Part shown: piece after piece, positions 26,271 through 36,539 of the stretch | How positions within the stretch are numbered: position 1 is the first letter of the stretch | Layout of the letters: each line of letters opens with the position of its first letter | Source of the DNA: Aldehydirespirator sp965203635 | GTDB taxonomy: Bacteria > Actinomycetota > Acidimicrobiia > Acidimicrobiales > Aldehydirespiratoraceae | Direction: 5' to 3' | NCBI GenBank assembly: GCA_965203635.1 | Contig: OZ241903.1 | Location: forward strand, 682,001 to 746,000 | DNA length: 64,000 bases | Notes under the pieces: model-generated | Told to the model about the DNA's origin: nothing | Seen by the model: the letters and a program-made list of their open reading frames with translations, nothing else | Database searches by the model: none | Program-made: the position numbers and the translations under genes

Positions 26271-26592
26271 CGAGGTCGAGTTCTATGTCGTGGGTGATGG
26301 GATGGCCCGGGGGCAGGTACTCCACGTCGAACATCACCGCGCAGGCTGGGCAGTAGAACTCCACGATCCGGCACCAGTCCGGGTGGGGGTTGAACCCGAA
26401 CTCGGTGGGCGGGTCGAACGGGACGTGGATCTCCCGAGGGTCGCGGTCGTAGACCAGGCAGCCCTCCTTGTAGTTGCGCTCGGCCGGGCCGAGGTCGTGG
26501 CCGCACCGGTTGCACACCCACCGCCGGGAGCCGGTGTCGAGGTCCAGCGCCTCGGTGATGCGTCGCCGGCCGGTGCCGGAGTCCGTGGCCAC
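26257..26592 (-). CDS. Acetone carboxylase gamma-like zinc-ribbon subunit
   Basis: 111-residue protein with CNRCGH...NYKEG and REF-like VEFYCPACAVMFDVEY, the paired CxxC pattern of the small gamma subunit of acetone/acetophenone carboxylases. First gene of the 11-kb operon; the 49-bp upstream element ends 51 nt before its GTG. Presence of this subunit is what separates a ketone carboxylase from simple hydantoinases and oxoprolinases. Confidence 0.82.
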   Translation of the reverse strand: MATDSGTGRRRITEALDLDTGSRRWVCNRCGHDLGPAERNYKEGCLVYDRDPREIHVPFDPPTEFGFNPHPDWCRIVEFYCPACAVMFDVEYLPPGHPITHDIELDLDAVC

Positions 26593-26643
26593 CTAGAGCG
26601 AGCGCCCTCTGATGACGGCCGCTCGCGTCGCAGCGGTGTCAGT

Positions 26644-26692
26644 CCCGCTCTTGTTCGCTTCGCTCACGGGCCGCTCGGGCCACGGCCTCGCT
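26644..26692 (-). repeat. 49-bp upstream element, copy 2
   Basis: Identical to 4189-4237 but on the minus strand, co-oriented with the carboxylase operon whose first start codon lies 51 nt beyond. The 279-bp gap to prfC holds nothing else that I recognise except a TTGTATACC stretch near 26774. Confidence 0.75.
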
Positions 26693-26871
26693 GCACATCG
26701 CACCAATTCGTCCACCGGTCGCTCCCAGTCGCTCGGCCTCTGGCGATCCTCCCCCGCCGCCTCTAGCGGCCGGATTGTATACCGTCGGCTCCACGTGGTT
26801 CTAAGGCCGGCCCGGCGCAGGCTACCCGGCAGCCGCGACGCGGCCCGCCGGTGTCGGGCCACACTGTGGGG

Positions 26872-28476
<1,605 letters not shown>

Positions 28477-28488
28477 CAGCCGCCCGAG

Positions 28489-28539
28489 CGAACATGAAGC
28501 ACTTTGCCACCTGAGAGGTGGTTAACCGCTTCATGTTCG
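28489..28539. repeat. Nested palindrome between prfC and the sulfatase gene
   Basis: Perfect 12-bp outer stem CGAACATGAAGC (28489-28500) / GCTTCATGTTCG (28528-28539), symmetric 6/6 internal loop, perfect inner stem CCACCT-gag-AGGTGG (28507-28521). Strong candidate for the prfC terminator, though it lacks a T-tract; same design as the other GAA...TTC elements. Confidence 0.8.
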
Positions 28540-28561
28540 TCGACACACCACAGAGCGCCGG

Positions 28562-28567
28562 TAGCGT
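28562..28567 (+). promoter_or_regulatory. -10-like box TAGCGT before the sulfatase gene
   Basis: TAGCGT ends 6 nt before the GTG at 28574; leaderless geometry. Confidence 0.5.
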
Positions 28568-28573
28568 CCCGTT

Positions 28574-30073
28574 GTGGCTGATCGGCCCAACATCCTGCTG
28601 ATCGTCTCGGACGAGGAGCGCCGCAACGACTGGCTCGACGGGGTGGTGGACCTGCCCGCCCACGAGCGGCTGCGAGCCGACGGGCTCAGCTTCGACCGCT
28701 ACTTCACCCACGCCTCGCCGTGCTCGCCGTCGCGGGCCAGCCTCTACACCGGCCGCTACCTGGCCGAGCACGGCGTGGTCGACAATGTCGCCTTCCCCAC
28801 CCACGCCGCGCTCGACCCAGCCATCCCGACCATCGGCAGCCTGCTGGCAGAGCGGGGCTACCGGTCGAGCTATCTGGGCAAGTGGCACCTCGGGCACGAC
28901 GCCACCCCCGACATGGCCGCCCACGGCTACCTCGACTGGGAAGGCAACGACATCCACTTCATGGGCAGCGCCTACACGGGCCGCTACTTCGACCCGATCA
29001 TCGTCGACCAGGCCATCGACTGGCTGAACCATCGGGCCAGCGAGAACGGCAACGACCCCGGCCAGCCGTGGTTCCTGACCGTCGCGCTGGTCAACCCCCA
29101 CGACATCATGTGGTTCCCGGCCGACCACCTCAGCTACCAGGCGGGCCATCCCAAGTTCGCCGAGTTCTTCAACGCGGTGCTGAACATGCGTGTCGGCGAC
29201 CTGCCGGTGACCCCGCCGCCGGAGGACTACCCCCGGCTGTTCGACCGGCTGCCGGAGAACTGCGGCGACGACCTGCACACCAAGCCGGAGGTGCAGCGGG
29301 CTTGGCGCCATGTGCGCAACCGGGAGCACGTGGTGGGCCGCATCGACGCAGACGACCACGACACCTGGCTGCGGGGCCTCGACTACTACGCCTGGCTTCA
29401 CGTCGAGCTCGACGCCAGCCTGGCCCGCCTGCTGGACGCCCTCGACGCCCACGGCCTGTACGACGACACCGTGATCGCCTACACCTCCGACCACGGCGAC
29501 GCCTGCGGGTCCCACGGGCTGCGGGCCAAGCTGCCCTGCGTGTACGACGAGGTGATGGGGGTGCCGCTGATCGTCAAGGCCCCCGGCGCGCCCGCCGGAG
29601 CCCGCACCCGGGCGCTGGCCACCCATGTCGACCTGGCGGCCACCATCGCGGCGCTGGGAGGAGTCGACGTCGGCGACACGCCCACCCTGTCGGGCCGGGA
29701 CCTGTCGCCGGTGCTGGCCGATCCGTCCGGGTCGGTGCGCGACTTCGTGCTGTTCTCCCAGGACTCGGCCCAGTCCGACCTGATCCGCAACACCCGCTAC
29801 GCGGTGCGCGGCTTCTACGACGGTGAGACCAAGTACGCCCGCTACTACGGCGTGGGCGGCGGCGTCCGGCGCGACGGAACCGCCGACGAGCACGGCAAGA
29901 TCTTCGATGTGGACGCCGACTTCGACGACCATGACCACGAGTGGTACGAGACCGGCCACGATCCCCACGAGCTGGTGAACCTGGCCAACGACCGGGGCCG
30001 GCGCAACGAGTTGCGCGCCCTGTTCCGCCGTCTGCTGGACTATGAGGCCGAGGAGTTGACCCTGACGCCATGA
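28574..30073 (+). CDS. Type I sulfatase
   Basis: 499-residue alkaline-phosphatase-fold sulfatase. Cys50 lies in CSPSR, the signature that is converted to formylglycine, followed by ASLYTGRYLAEHG. Metal ligands seen in IVSDEE near the N-terminus and in YTSDHGDACGSHG. No signal peptide is visible, so it may be cytoplasmic or exported by another route. Substrate unknown; choline-sulfatase and aryl- or glycan sulfatases share this layout. The stop overlaps the P450 start (ATGA). Confidence 0.92.
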   Translation: MADRPNILLIVSDEERRNDWLDGVVDLPAHERLRADGLSFDRYFTHASPCSPSRASLYTGRYLAEHGVVDNVAFPTHAALDPAIPTIGSLLAERGYRSSYLGKWHLGHDATPDMAAHGYLDWEGNDIHFMGSAYTGRYFDPIIVDQAIDWLNHRASENGNDPGQPWFLTVALVNPHDIMWFPADHLSYQAGHPKFAEFFNAVLNMRVGDLPVTPPPEDYPRLFDRLPENCGDDLHTKPEVQRAWRHVRNREHVVGRIDADDHDTWLRGLDYYAWLHVELDASLARLLDALDAHGLYDDTVIAYTSDHGDACGSHGLRAKLPCVYDEVMGVPLIVKAPGAPAGARTRALATHVDLAATIAALGGVDVGDTPTLSGRDLSPVLADPSGSVRDFVLFSQDSAQSDLIRNTRYAVRGFYDGETKYARYYGVGGGVRRDGTADEHGKIFDVDADFDDHDHEWYETGHDPHELVNLANDRGRRNELRALFRRLLDYEAEELTLTP

Positions 30074-31365
30074 CCTACACCACCGCCACCACCGACACCT
30101 CGACCAACGGTGCGCCGGACCACGGCGAGGCCATCCACGAAGGCCCCAAGCCGCGGGCGCCGGTGGCCGACTGGGCCACCGACTTCGACCATGTCGACCC
30201 GGGCTACGCGGCCCGCGCCCCGGAGATATGGGACGAGTTGCGCCAGGAGTGCCCGGTGGCCCACAGCGGGCGCTACGGCGGGACCTGGCTGCCGGTGCGC
30301 CATACCGACGTCTGCGCCATCGCCAAGGACACCGACACGTTCAGCTCCAACGGCGTGGTGGTGCACGACGGCCGCCCCGAGATCCCTCCCCCGGTGGGGT
30401 TCGCTCCCCCGATCACCAGCGACCCGCCGTTCCATCGCATCGCCCGCGAGTTCCTGCTGCCGGCCTTCGCACCCAAGCCGATAGAGGCCAAGCGGGAGTC
30501 CACCCGTGAGACCTGCCGGGAACTCCTCGACGACCTGCTGGCCGACGTGGAGGCGGGCCGCACCGACATCGTGGACGCGGCGCTCGGCTACACCCAGCAC
30601 ATCCCGGTGCGGGTGATCGCCGACATGCTGGGCGTGCCGAGATCCGACGGCGACCAGTTCCGGGTGTTCATCCACCGGATCATGGAGCAGCCCGGCACCG
30701 AGCTGCACGTCGAGTACGAGGACTCCATCGACTTCTACCTGGACAGGCTCATCGCCGAACGGGCCGAAGAGCCCCAGGACGACCTGATCAGCCACATGAC
30801 CCACGCCAAGATCGCGGACCAGCCCCTGGAGCACGAGCACGTGCGGGGCACCTGCGCCCTGCTGATCGTCGCGGGGGTGGACACCACCTGGTCGTCCATC
30901 GGCGCGTCGCTGTGGCACATGGCCCAGCACCCCGAGGACCGCCGGCGCTGGGTGGAGGACCCGGCGGTGCGGCCCTTCGCGGTGGAGGAGTTCCTGCGCT
31001 TCTACGCACCGGTGACCATGGCCCGCCTCGTGGCCAAGGACGCCGAGTTCGCGGGCCGCTCGATGCAGGCCAACGACTGGGTGCTGCTGCCGTTCCCGGC
31101 TGCCAACCGCGACCCCGAGGCCTTCGAGGACGCCGGCACCTTCGTGATCGACCGCATGCGCAACCGCCACGTCGCCTTCGGGCTGGGCATCCATCGCTGC
31201 CTGGGATCGAACCTGGCCCGCATGGAGTTGACCGTGGCCCTGGAGGAGTGGATGGCACGGGTCCCGGACTTCGAGCTGGCCGACCCCGAGGGCGTGAGGT
31301 GGTCGACCGGCCAGATCCGCGGCCCCCGGGAGCTGCCGATGCGGATCCTCAACGGCGCGGCCTAG
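30070..31365 (+). CDS. Cytochrome P450
   Basis: 431-residue class I bacterial P450. I-helix LLIVAGVDTTWSS, ExxR in VEEFLRF, heme-binding loop FGLGIHRCLGSNLARMEL with the cysteine ligand. Hydroxylates an unknown substrate and needs a ferredoxin and reductase, neither of which is adjacent. Translationally coupled to the sulfatase (ATGA overlap), so both may act on one sulfated substrate (inference). Confidence 0.94.
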   Translation: MTYTTATTDTSTNGAPDHGEAIHEGPKPRAPVADWATDFDHVDPGYAARAPEIWDELRQECPVAHSGRYGGTWLPVRHTDVCAIAKDTDTFSSNGVVVHDGRPEIPPPVGFAPPITSDPPFHRIAREFLLPAFAPKPIEAKRESTRETCRELLDDLLADVEAGRTDIVDAALGYTQHIPVRVIADMLGVPRSDGDQFRVFIHRIMEQPGTELHVEYEDSIDFYLDRLIAERAEEPQDDLISHMTHAKIADQPLEHEHVRGTCALLIVAGVDTTWSSIGASLWHMAQHPEDRRRWVEDPAVRPFAVEEFLRFYAPVTMARLVAKDAEFAGRSMQANDWVLLPFPAANRDPEAFEDAGTFVIDRMRNRHVAFGLGIHRCLGSNLARMELTVALEEWMARVPDFELADPEGVRWSTGQIRGPRELPMRILNGAA

Positions 31366-31381
31366 GACCCCGGGACTGCAC

Positions 31382-32413
31382 GTGAGGCTGCACAAGTTCA
31401 GCGACGTTGACGCGTTCGTGGCGCTGGACCTCGACGGCGCCGAAGCCGCCTCGGGCCCGGTGCGCTGGGCCCGCAAGATCCTCCAGGGCGGAGCCAAGGA
31501 CCTGGCCCGCTCCCAGACCTACACCTACGCGGCGCTGCAGATGCGCCGCAGCGGCGCGTCTGCGGGCATCAACGCCGAGGCGCCGGGGCGGGGCGAGGCC
31601 GTGGCCGCGTTCGTGGCCGAGGCTGCCGCCCTGGTAGCCGACGGCACGTACCTGCCCGACGCGGCCAAGGGCGTGGGCGAGGACGACCTGGCCCCACTGC
31701 GGGACGGCGATGCCCGGAACGTGGGGCGGCTCGGCGCATTCGCGGCCGCATCCGACGCGGTGTCAGCGGCCACCGCGGCCGAGGCCGCGGCGGGACTCGA
31801 CGGTGCCACCGCAGTGATCGAGGGCCTGTCGGCCACAGGGACGGCTCTCGCCCTAGAGGTGGCCGCCCGGGGCGGTCGGGTGGTGGCGGCGTCCTCCGCC
31901 GAAGGGACCCTGACGACATCCGGGGGTCTCGACACGGCTGCGCTCGCAGAAGCATGGACCGACCACGGAGACAGGGCGCTGAGCGCGCTGGCCGGCAGCG
32001 ACAACGGCTTGGACCCGGCTGAGGCTCTGTGGACGAGGTCTGCCGACGTGGTGTTCGCCGGATCGAAGATGGGTGTCGTGCACCACGGAGTGGCCGAGCA
32101 ACTCGAATGCCGCGCGCTGGTGCCGTCCGGGCGCCTGGCCTTCACCTCCAAGGCGCTGGCTGTGTGCCGTCGTCGCGACGTCGCCGCAGTGCCCGACTTC
32201 GTGGCCCTGACCGGCTCCGCCATCGCGGCCTGGAGCAGCCCCGACACCAGCGACGACGACGTCCGGGACGACGTGATCCGAGCCGCGACGGCGCTCATGG
32301 TCGAGGCGCTCGACGCCGACGACGGTCCGTTCCTGGGCGCCTGCTACGCCGCGGAGGCGTTCCTGTCGACCTGGCAGGACGAGCTGCCCTTCGGCCGCCC
32401 GCTCGCCTCCTGA
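31382..32413 (+). CDS. Glu/Leu/Phe/Val dehydrogenase-like protein
   Basis: 343-residue protein. AALQMRRSGASAGINAEAPG in the first half, VVAASSAEGTLTTSGGLDTAAL in the middle and VVHHGVAEQLECRALVPSG...CRRRDVAAVPDFVALTG in the second half follow the plan of amino-acid dehydrogenases, where a Rossmann domain binds NAD(P) and the latter segment carries the VxEGAN/PDF region. The catalytic lysine motif is not obvious, so it could be a non-catalytic or divergent member. GTG start 16 nt after the P450; probably same transcript. Confidence 0.6.
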   Translation: MRLHKFSDVDAFVALDLDGAEAASGPVRWARKILQGGAKDLARSQTYTYAALQMRRSGASAGINAEAPGRGEAVAAFVAEAAALVADGTYLPDAAKGVGEDDLAPLRDGDARNVGRLGAFAAASDAVSAATAAEAAAGLDGATAVIEGLSATGTALALEVAARGGRVVAASSAEGTLTTSGGLDTAALAEAWTDHGDRALSALAGSDNGLDPAEALWTRSADVVFAGSKMGVVHHGVAEQLECRALVPSGRLAFTSKALAVCRRRDVAAVPDFVALTGSAIAAWSSPDTSDDDVRDDVIRAATALMVEALDADDGPFLGACYAAEAFLSTWQDELPFGRPLAS

Positions 32414-32445
32414 CGGCCGATGTCCCCGCTACGCTCACCCGTCAC

Positions 32446-32520
32446 GGGGCTGTAGCTCAGGCTGGTTAGAGCACCTGCTTTGCAAGCAGGGGGTCGTCGG
32501 TTCGAATCCGATCAGCTCCA
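32446..32520 (+). tRNA. tRNA-Ala (anticodon TGC)
   Basis: Cloverleaf with acceptor GGGGCTG/CAGCTCC including the alanine identity pair G3-U70, anticodon stem CCTGC/GCAGG around loop TTTGCAA, T-arm GGTTCGAATCC and discriminator A at 32520. A TACGCT box at 32430-32435 lies 10 nt upstream. The CCA end is not fully encoded (ACC follows). Confidence 0.95.
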
Positions 32521-32571
32521 CCCTCGGCGGGCGCTCAGAGCGCCACGTCACGACCATGGGGCTGAACTCGA

Positions 32572-33417
32572 ATGACCCGCATCGGACTGGCACAGATGCT
32601 CAGCCGCCCGGAGGCGGCCGAGGCCAACCGGAAGGCCGGCGTCGACGCGGCCGCCTCGCTGTTCGAGCAGGGCGCCGACATCGTCGTGGTGCCCGAGATG
32701 GCGGTGCCGTGGTACACCACCAACCGCGAGGCGCTGGAGCCGCTGGCCGAGGGTCTGGACGGCCCGACGGTCGGCGACTGGCAGGCCCAGGCGGCCCGTC
32801 ACGGCGGACTCGTGGTCGGCGGGCTGTGCGAGCGCTCGGGCGACGACATCTACAACACCGCGGTGGCCGTCGACTCCGAAGGCGTGGTCGCCCACTACCG
32901 CAAGCTGCACCTGTTCGACGTGGAGAAGCACTGCTTCACCCCCGGCGACACCGGCCTGAGCGTCGTGGACACGGACTACGGGACCATCGGGCTGTGCATC
33001 TGCTACGACCTGCGCTTCGTGGAGGTGGTGCGGGTGCTGGCCCTGCGGGGCGCGGACCTGATCTGCGTGCCCACCGCCTGGGTCCGAGGCTTCGACCGGC
33101 GCCAGTACCGCGACGGCGAGTTGATCCCCCACGCCGAGGGGGCGCTGGTGCAGGCCAACTTGAGTCAGGTGTTCATCGCCTGCACGTCGCAGGTCGGCGC
33201 TGGTGACGGGGTCGAGCTTCTCGGATCGTCGGTGGTGGCCGACCCGTACGGCCGGATAGCCGGCGGGCCGCTGTCGACGGTGCGTGAGCAGCTAGAGATC
33301 GTCGACATCGACCTGGCCGAGGCCCGCAGGGCCCAGGCCAGAAGCGAGCTCATCCGGCCCCGCGCCGACCGCCGCACCGATGTGTACGGCGTCCTTCACG
33401 AGGGCGAGCCGCTCTGA
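32572..33417 (+). CDS. Carbon-nitrogen hydrolase (nitrilase superfamily)
   Basis: 281-residue amidase/nitrilase-fold enzyme with the triad Glu42 (VVPEMAVPW), Lys111 (YRKLHLFD) and Cys144 (GLCICYDLRF). Length and RKLHLFD favour an omega-amidase, carbamoylputrescine amidase or N-carbamoyl hydrolase over a true nitrilase. Stands alone after the tRNA; start ATG at 32572 lacks a clear ribosome site. Confidence 0.9.
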   Translation: MTRIGLAQMLSRPEAAEANRKAGVDAAASLFEQGADIVVVPEMAVPWYTTNREALEPLAEGLDGPTVGDWQAQAARHGGLVVGGLCERSGDDIYNTAVAVDSEGVVAHYRKLHLFDVEKHCFTPGDTGLSVVDTDYGTIGLCICYDLRFVEVVRVLALRGADLICVPTAWVRGFDRRQYRDGELIPHAEGALVQANLSQVFIACTSQVGAGDGVELLGSSVVADPYGRIAGGPLSTVREQLEIVDIDLAEARRAQARSELIRPRADRRTDVYGVLHEGEPL

Positions 33418-33438
33418 GAGCGCCCTGTACGGGGGCCG

Positions 33439-33906
33439 TCAACCGATGCTCAGGCCGGCCAGCAGCCGGTTGAGTTCCGGCACCAGCAGGTTCCGCCTCG
33501 AGTACGACCCGATCACCGTGTAGAGGCAGAACGCCCGCGACTCGACGTGGAAGAACTGCTGGAGGCCGGCTTGGCCCGGCAGCGACAGGTGCAGCTGGTC
33601 GGGGGCGAAGTCGGCCGGTTCGAGGCGGGTCGGGAAGCCCTCGTGGGCGAACAGCTTCGATGTGGCCGAGGCGCGGTCGAACTCGATCAGAGCGGCGAAG
33701 ATCCCGCCGCGGTCCATGATCTCTACCGCGCCCGACCCGTAGTCGCCCCGCTCCGCAGGCAGCGAGAAGTTGGCCGCGTGCACCACGACCAGAGACGCAT
33801 TCGAGGACTCCAGGCTGGGGTCGAGCGTGGCCGGATCCGGTTGGGTCGACAGCTCGGCCTCCCAGCCTGCGGGCACGTCGACGCTCACCCCATGAGCGGC
33901 CAGCAT
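33439..33906 (-). CDS. Conserved-looking protein of unknown function
   Basis: 155 residues from ATG 33906 (GTG 33912 also possible). No signal peptide or membrane segment. The start GVSVDVPAGWEAEL and the central LEFD/LIEFDRASAT pattern resemble small actinobacterial proteins that look like LpqN or PsbP-type beta folds, but I cannot name a family. Last gene of the minus-strand mau-like run, 28 nt after the membrane protein gene. Confidence 0.55.
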   Translation of the reverse strand: MLAAHGVSVDVPAGWEAELSTQPDPATLDPSLESSNASLVVVHAANFSLPAERGDYGSGAVEIMDRGGIFAALIEFDRASATSKLFAHEGFPTRLEPADFAPDQLHLSLPGQAGLQQFFHVESRAFCLYTVIGSYSRRNLLVPELNRLLAGLSIG

Positions 33907-33934
33907 GCTCACGTCATCCAGCTCCTGCTCGCAG

Positions 33935-34522
33935 TTACAGCGCCAGCAGGCTCGCGGCGGCCGCGCCGGCCAGGGCCACGGCCACGCCCGCACCCATGCG
34001 CCGGACCCGGTCGGCGTGCTGATCGAGACGGAGGTGCAGGTGCCGCAGATCGTCGGGCGTCCGAACCCGGCGGCCCAGCACCAGGCTCGCGCCCCGGACT
34101 GCGCCGAAGGCCGTGCCCATCAGCAGGCCCGCGGTCATCTCACCGGCCAGCAACGCAGCCACCATGAACAGCGGCACCAGGGCGGTGTTGACCACGGTCG
34201 CCACTGCCGCGCCGAGCTGAACGCCGAAACCTGCTCCGTAGACCCACGACCGGTACGCGACCAGCCAGTCCTCGTTCACCTGGCGACGGCCGGGGAGCCG
34301 CCGACCCGACAGGTCCCAGGCCGCCGCGCCGGCGCAGGCCACGGCCAGCAGCACGAGCCGGACATTGCTGCCCACACCGCCGACCGAGATCTGGCCCAGC
34401 GCTCCGAGGGCCGCCCCGACGGCGGCTCCCCCGGCGACCGCGCCCAAGCCGAGCCACAGGACTGTCACCGACCATCGATTGCCTCGGGCCCGCTCACCGA
34501 GCGGGCTGATGCTGGTGAGCAT
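33935..34522 (-). CDS. Multi-pass membrane protein of the mau-like cluster
   Basis: 195 residues with about five hydrophobic segments (17-45, 50-70, 88-115, 117-140, 172-192), separated by an Arg-rich loop RRLPGRRQ. Family not recognised; position after a thioredoxin-like gene suggests a membrane partner in redox maturation. Preceded by a possible 23-codon reading frame. Confidence 0.6.
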   Translation of the reverse strand: MLTSISPLGERARGNRWSVTVLWLGLGAVAGGAAVGAALGALGQISVGGVGSNVRLVLLAVACAGAAAWDLSGRRLPGRRQVNEDWLVAYRSWVYGAGFGVQLGAAVATVVNTALVPLFMVAALLAGEMTAGLLMGTAFGAVRGASLVLGRRVRTPDDLRHLHLRLDQHADRVRRMGAGVAVALAGAAAASLLAL

Positions 34523-34531
34523 CGAGATGCC

Positions 34532-34603
34532 TCAAGGCGACCATGCCGACCGGGCTCCGGCGGCCAGAGCCGCCACGGTCCCGATGGCCAGCACCGCAAT
34601 CAT
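34532..34603 (-). CDS. Possible 23-residue hydrophobic peptide
   Basis: Tiny frame MIAVLAIGTVAALAAGARS... of 23 codons whose ATG overlaps the stop of the thioredoxin-like gene (ATGA) and whose stop lies 9 nt before the next start. One predicted membrane helix. Could be a real micropeptide or only a coupling device; no independent support. Confidence 0.3.
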   Translation of the reverse strand: MIAVLAIGTVAALAAGARSAWSP

Positions 34604-35373
34604 GAGTCGGCACCGTTGCTGCCGTTCGAGTCCGACTGGCCGCCGTAGAGGCTCGGATGACCGGGACCGATGCCCGCGGACCGCAGCGCCTCGTCGGCCC
34701 GCTGCGCCCGGCTGCGGCCCGAGTGTCCGGCCGAGGCCTGCGGTTGCGATCCGGAGGTGTCGGCCAAGCCGGCGTCGTCCAGGGCCTGCTGGAGCAGGTT
34801 CTGCAACTGCTCCCAGCGCAGCGCGCTGCCCGCGCCCACTACCCGACCCTCGGCGCCGTCCACGAGCACGAAATAGGGCGAGCCCGGCACGTCGTAGTCA
34901 TCCCACGCCGCGGACGACAGCACGGCCTTGATGCCCGGCGGGACCAGATCCGCCATGGCCGACTCCGAGTCGTGGGCGGGATCCTGGCCCACGACCACGA
35001 GCCGGGTGTCGCCGCCGGGCAGCTCGAGATCCGGATCCGAGAAGGCACCCCAGAACCGCTTGCAGGTGCGGCACCCCGGAGACAGGAACGCGAGCAGGGT
35101 GAGGTGGGCCACGCCGGTGACGGCGACCTTGGTCGGACCTCCGGCCGGAACCGTCCCGACGAGGTCTCGGGCACCTTCCGGGCCGGCCACCGCAGCAGCC
35201 TCCGACCGCTCCGCCACGACCCCGGCAGCGGAACTCGCGGTCGCTTCGTCGTCAAGGCTGATGCCGGCGCGGTCGAGGGCCCGCAGGATCTCGGCGTGGG
35301 TTCTGAGCAGCCCGAACACGAGCAGGGCCAGCACCCCCACCGCGATCGCCAGCAGCACCACTACGACCGTCAC
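34600..35373 (-). CDS. Membrane-anchored thioredoxin-like protein (MauD-like)
   Basis: 257 residues: one N-terminal membrane anchor (2-24), a variable linker, then a thioredoxin fold with FLSPGCRTCKRF as the redox CxxC (GCRTC), and SPYFVLVDG as the cis-proline region. MauD proteins of methylamine dehydrogenase clusters have this plan and help form disulfides in the small subunit. GTG at 35373 overlaps the upstream stop (GTGA). Confidence 0.8.
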   Translation of the reverse strand: MTVVVVLLAIAVGVLALLVFGLLRTHAEILRALDRAGISLDDEATASSAAGVVAERSEAAAVAGPEGARDLVGTVPAGGPTKVAVTGVAHLTLLAFLSPGCRTCKRFWGAFSDPDLELPGGDTRLVVVGQDPAHDSESAMADLVPPGIKAVLSSAAWDDYDVPGSPYFVLVDGAEGRVVGAGSALRWEQLQNLLQQALDDAGLADTSGSQPQASAGHSGRSRAQRADEALRSAGIGPGHPSLYGGQSDSNGSNGADS

Positions 35374-36539
35374 GGGGCCACTCCCAGGGAGGCTCGATCG
35401 CGGCGGTGGTAGCCGTGCAGCAGGGCCGCGACCTCGGCACGGGTGGCGGGCTCCTCAGCGTTGAAGGTCGAATGCTCCGCCCACCAGTCGATGTTGTGCT
35501 CAAGGGCCCACGCCAGCGCGTCCCGGAACCAGGCGTTGGAGCCCACATCGGAGAAATCGATCCTGGCGCTGCCCTGCGGCTCTCCCGCCAGACGATGCAG
35601 GAACACGATGGACTGCGCCCGCGACACGTCGCTCGACGGATCGAAACGGCCCGGCGCGCGACCCGTGGTGATCCGCTGCTCGACCATCCACGCCACCGCC
35701 TGCGAGTAGAAGGCGTCCGCCGCGACATCGTCGAATTCACCGCTGGGATCGACTGGGGGCCGGCCTTCATACCGCCACAGGAAGGTTGCGAACTGGCCCC
35801 GCGTCACCAGTTCGTCGGGACCGAACAGGTCGTCTTTCATGCCGGTGGTGATGCCCTCATCGGCCATCCACCTCACCGCTTCGGCGTAGTAGGCCTTGGG
35901 CGGGATGTCGTTGAAGTCGTCGTGCAGGCAGGGCCGATCGTGCCAGCGGGTCCCCGGATCGTAGAGCACCGGGGACCTCGTGCAGGCCGGATCCCACGTC
36001 CAGGGCGGCACGCAGGTGACGATCCGGCACATGAGCGGGCCGACGCAAGCGTCCTGGTTGCACTGCCCGTAGCGGAACCGGGTGCACCCCGACTTGCGGG
36101 TGTCACAGCCGCCGGTGCACCGGCACACGGCCGATGTGCATGCTCTTGCGCAGGTGCGGTCCGATGAGCGGCAGTGGCAGCCCGCATCGCAGGTGGAGTT
36201 GCAGTCGAGGTAGTAGCGCGGGCTCGGGCCGTTCAGATCGCAGAATCCCGAGCCGTCCACCTTCCACCAGCCGGCCACGAGGGTTCCCGGCGGGCACAGG
36301 TTCTCCCCGGTGAGCTTGCAGCAGAACTCACTGTAGGGGTCGCAGCACAGGGCATTCGGGTTGCACTCCCAGCCCTTGCACAGGATGACGGCCGCCTCCG
36401 CGGTGGTGGGACGGACGGCATAGGCGACGGGTGCGACCGCCATGGCCGTGGCCGCCATGGCCGACGAGCGCAGGAAGCCCCGGCGACCGGCGCGCCGGTC
36501 CACCACCCGGGAGACCCGCTCAACCAGCTTGCGGCTCAC
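35370..36539 (-). CDS. Tat-exported Cys-rich protein (methylamine dehydrogenase light chain-like) with S-layer domains
   Basis: 389 residues. A twin-arginine signal (RRGFLRSSAMAATAMAVAP) ends near residue 45, then a region with some 25 cysteines (about 50-190) in which LCPPGTLVAGWWKV resembles the small subunit of methylamine dehydrogenase, then three S-layer-homology-type repeats (about 205-380; AVRWMADEGITTGM, AVAWMVEQRITTG, ALAWALEHNIDWW). Neighbours are MauE- and MauD-like genes, but no large subunit is present. Probably a cell-surface disulfide-rich protein. GTG overlaps the MauE stop. Confidence 0.75.
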   Translation of the reverse strand: MSRKLVERVSRVVDRRAGRRGFLRSSAMAATAMAVAPVAYAVRPTTAEAAVILCKGWECNPNALCCDPYSEFCCKLTGENLCPPGTLVAGWWKVDGSGFCDLNGPSPRYYLDCNSTCDAGCHCRSSDRTCARACTSAVCRCTGGCDTRKSGCTRFRYGQCNQDACVGPLMCRIVTCVPPWTWDPACTRSPVLYDPGTRWHDRPCLHDDFNDIPPKAYYAEAVRWMADEGITTGMKDDLFGPDELVTRGQFATFLWRYEGRPPVDPSGEFDDVAADAFYSQAVAWMVEQRITTGRAPGRFDPSSDVSRAQSIVFLHRLAGEPQGSARIDFSDVGSNAWFRDALAWALEHNIDWWAEHSTFNAEEPATRAEVAALLHGYHRRDRASLGVAP

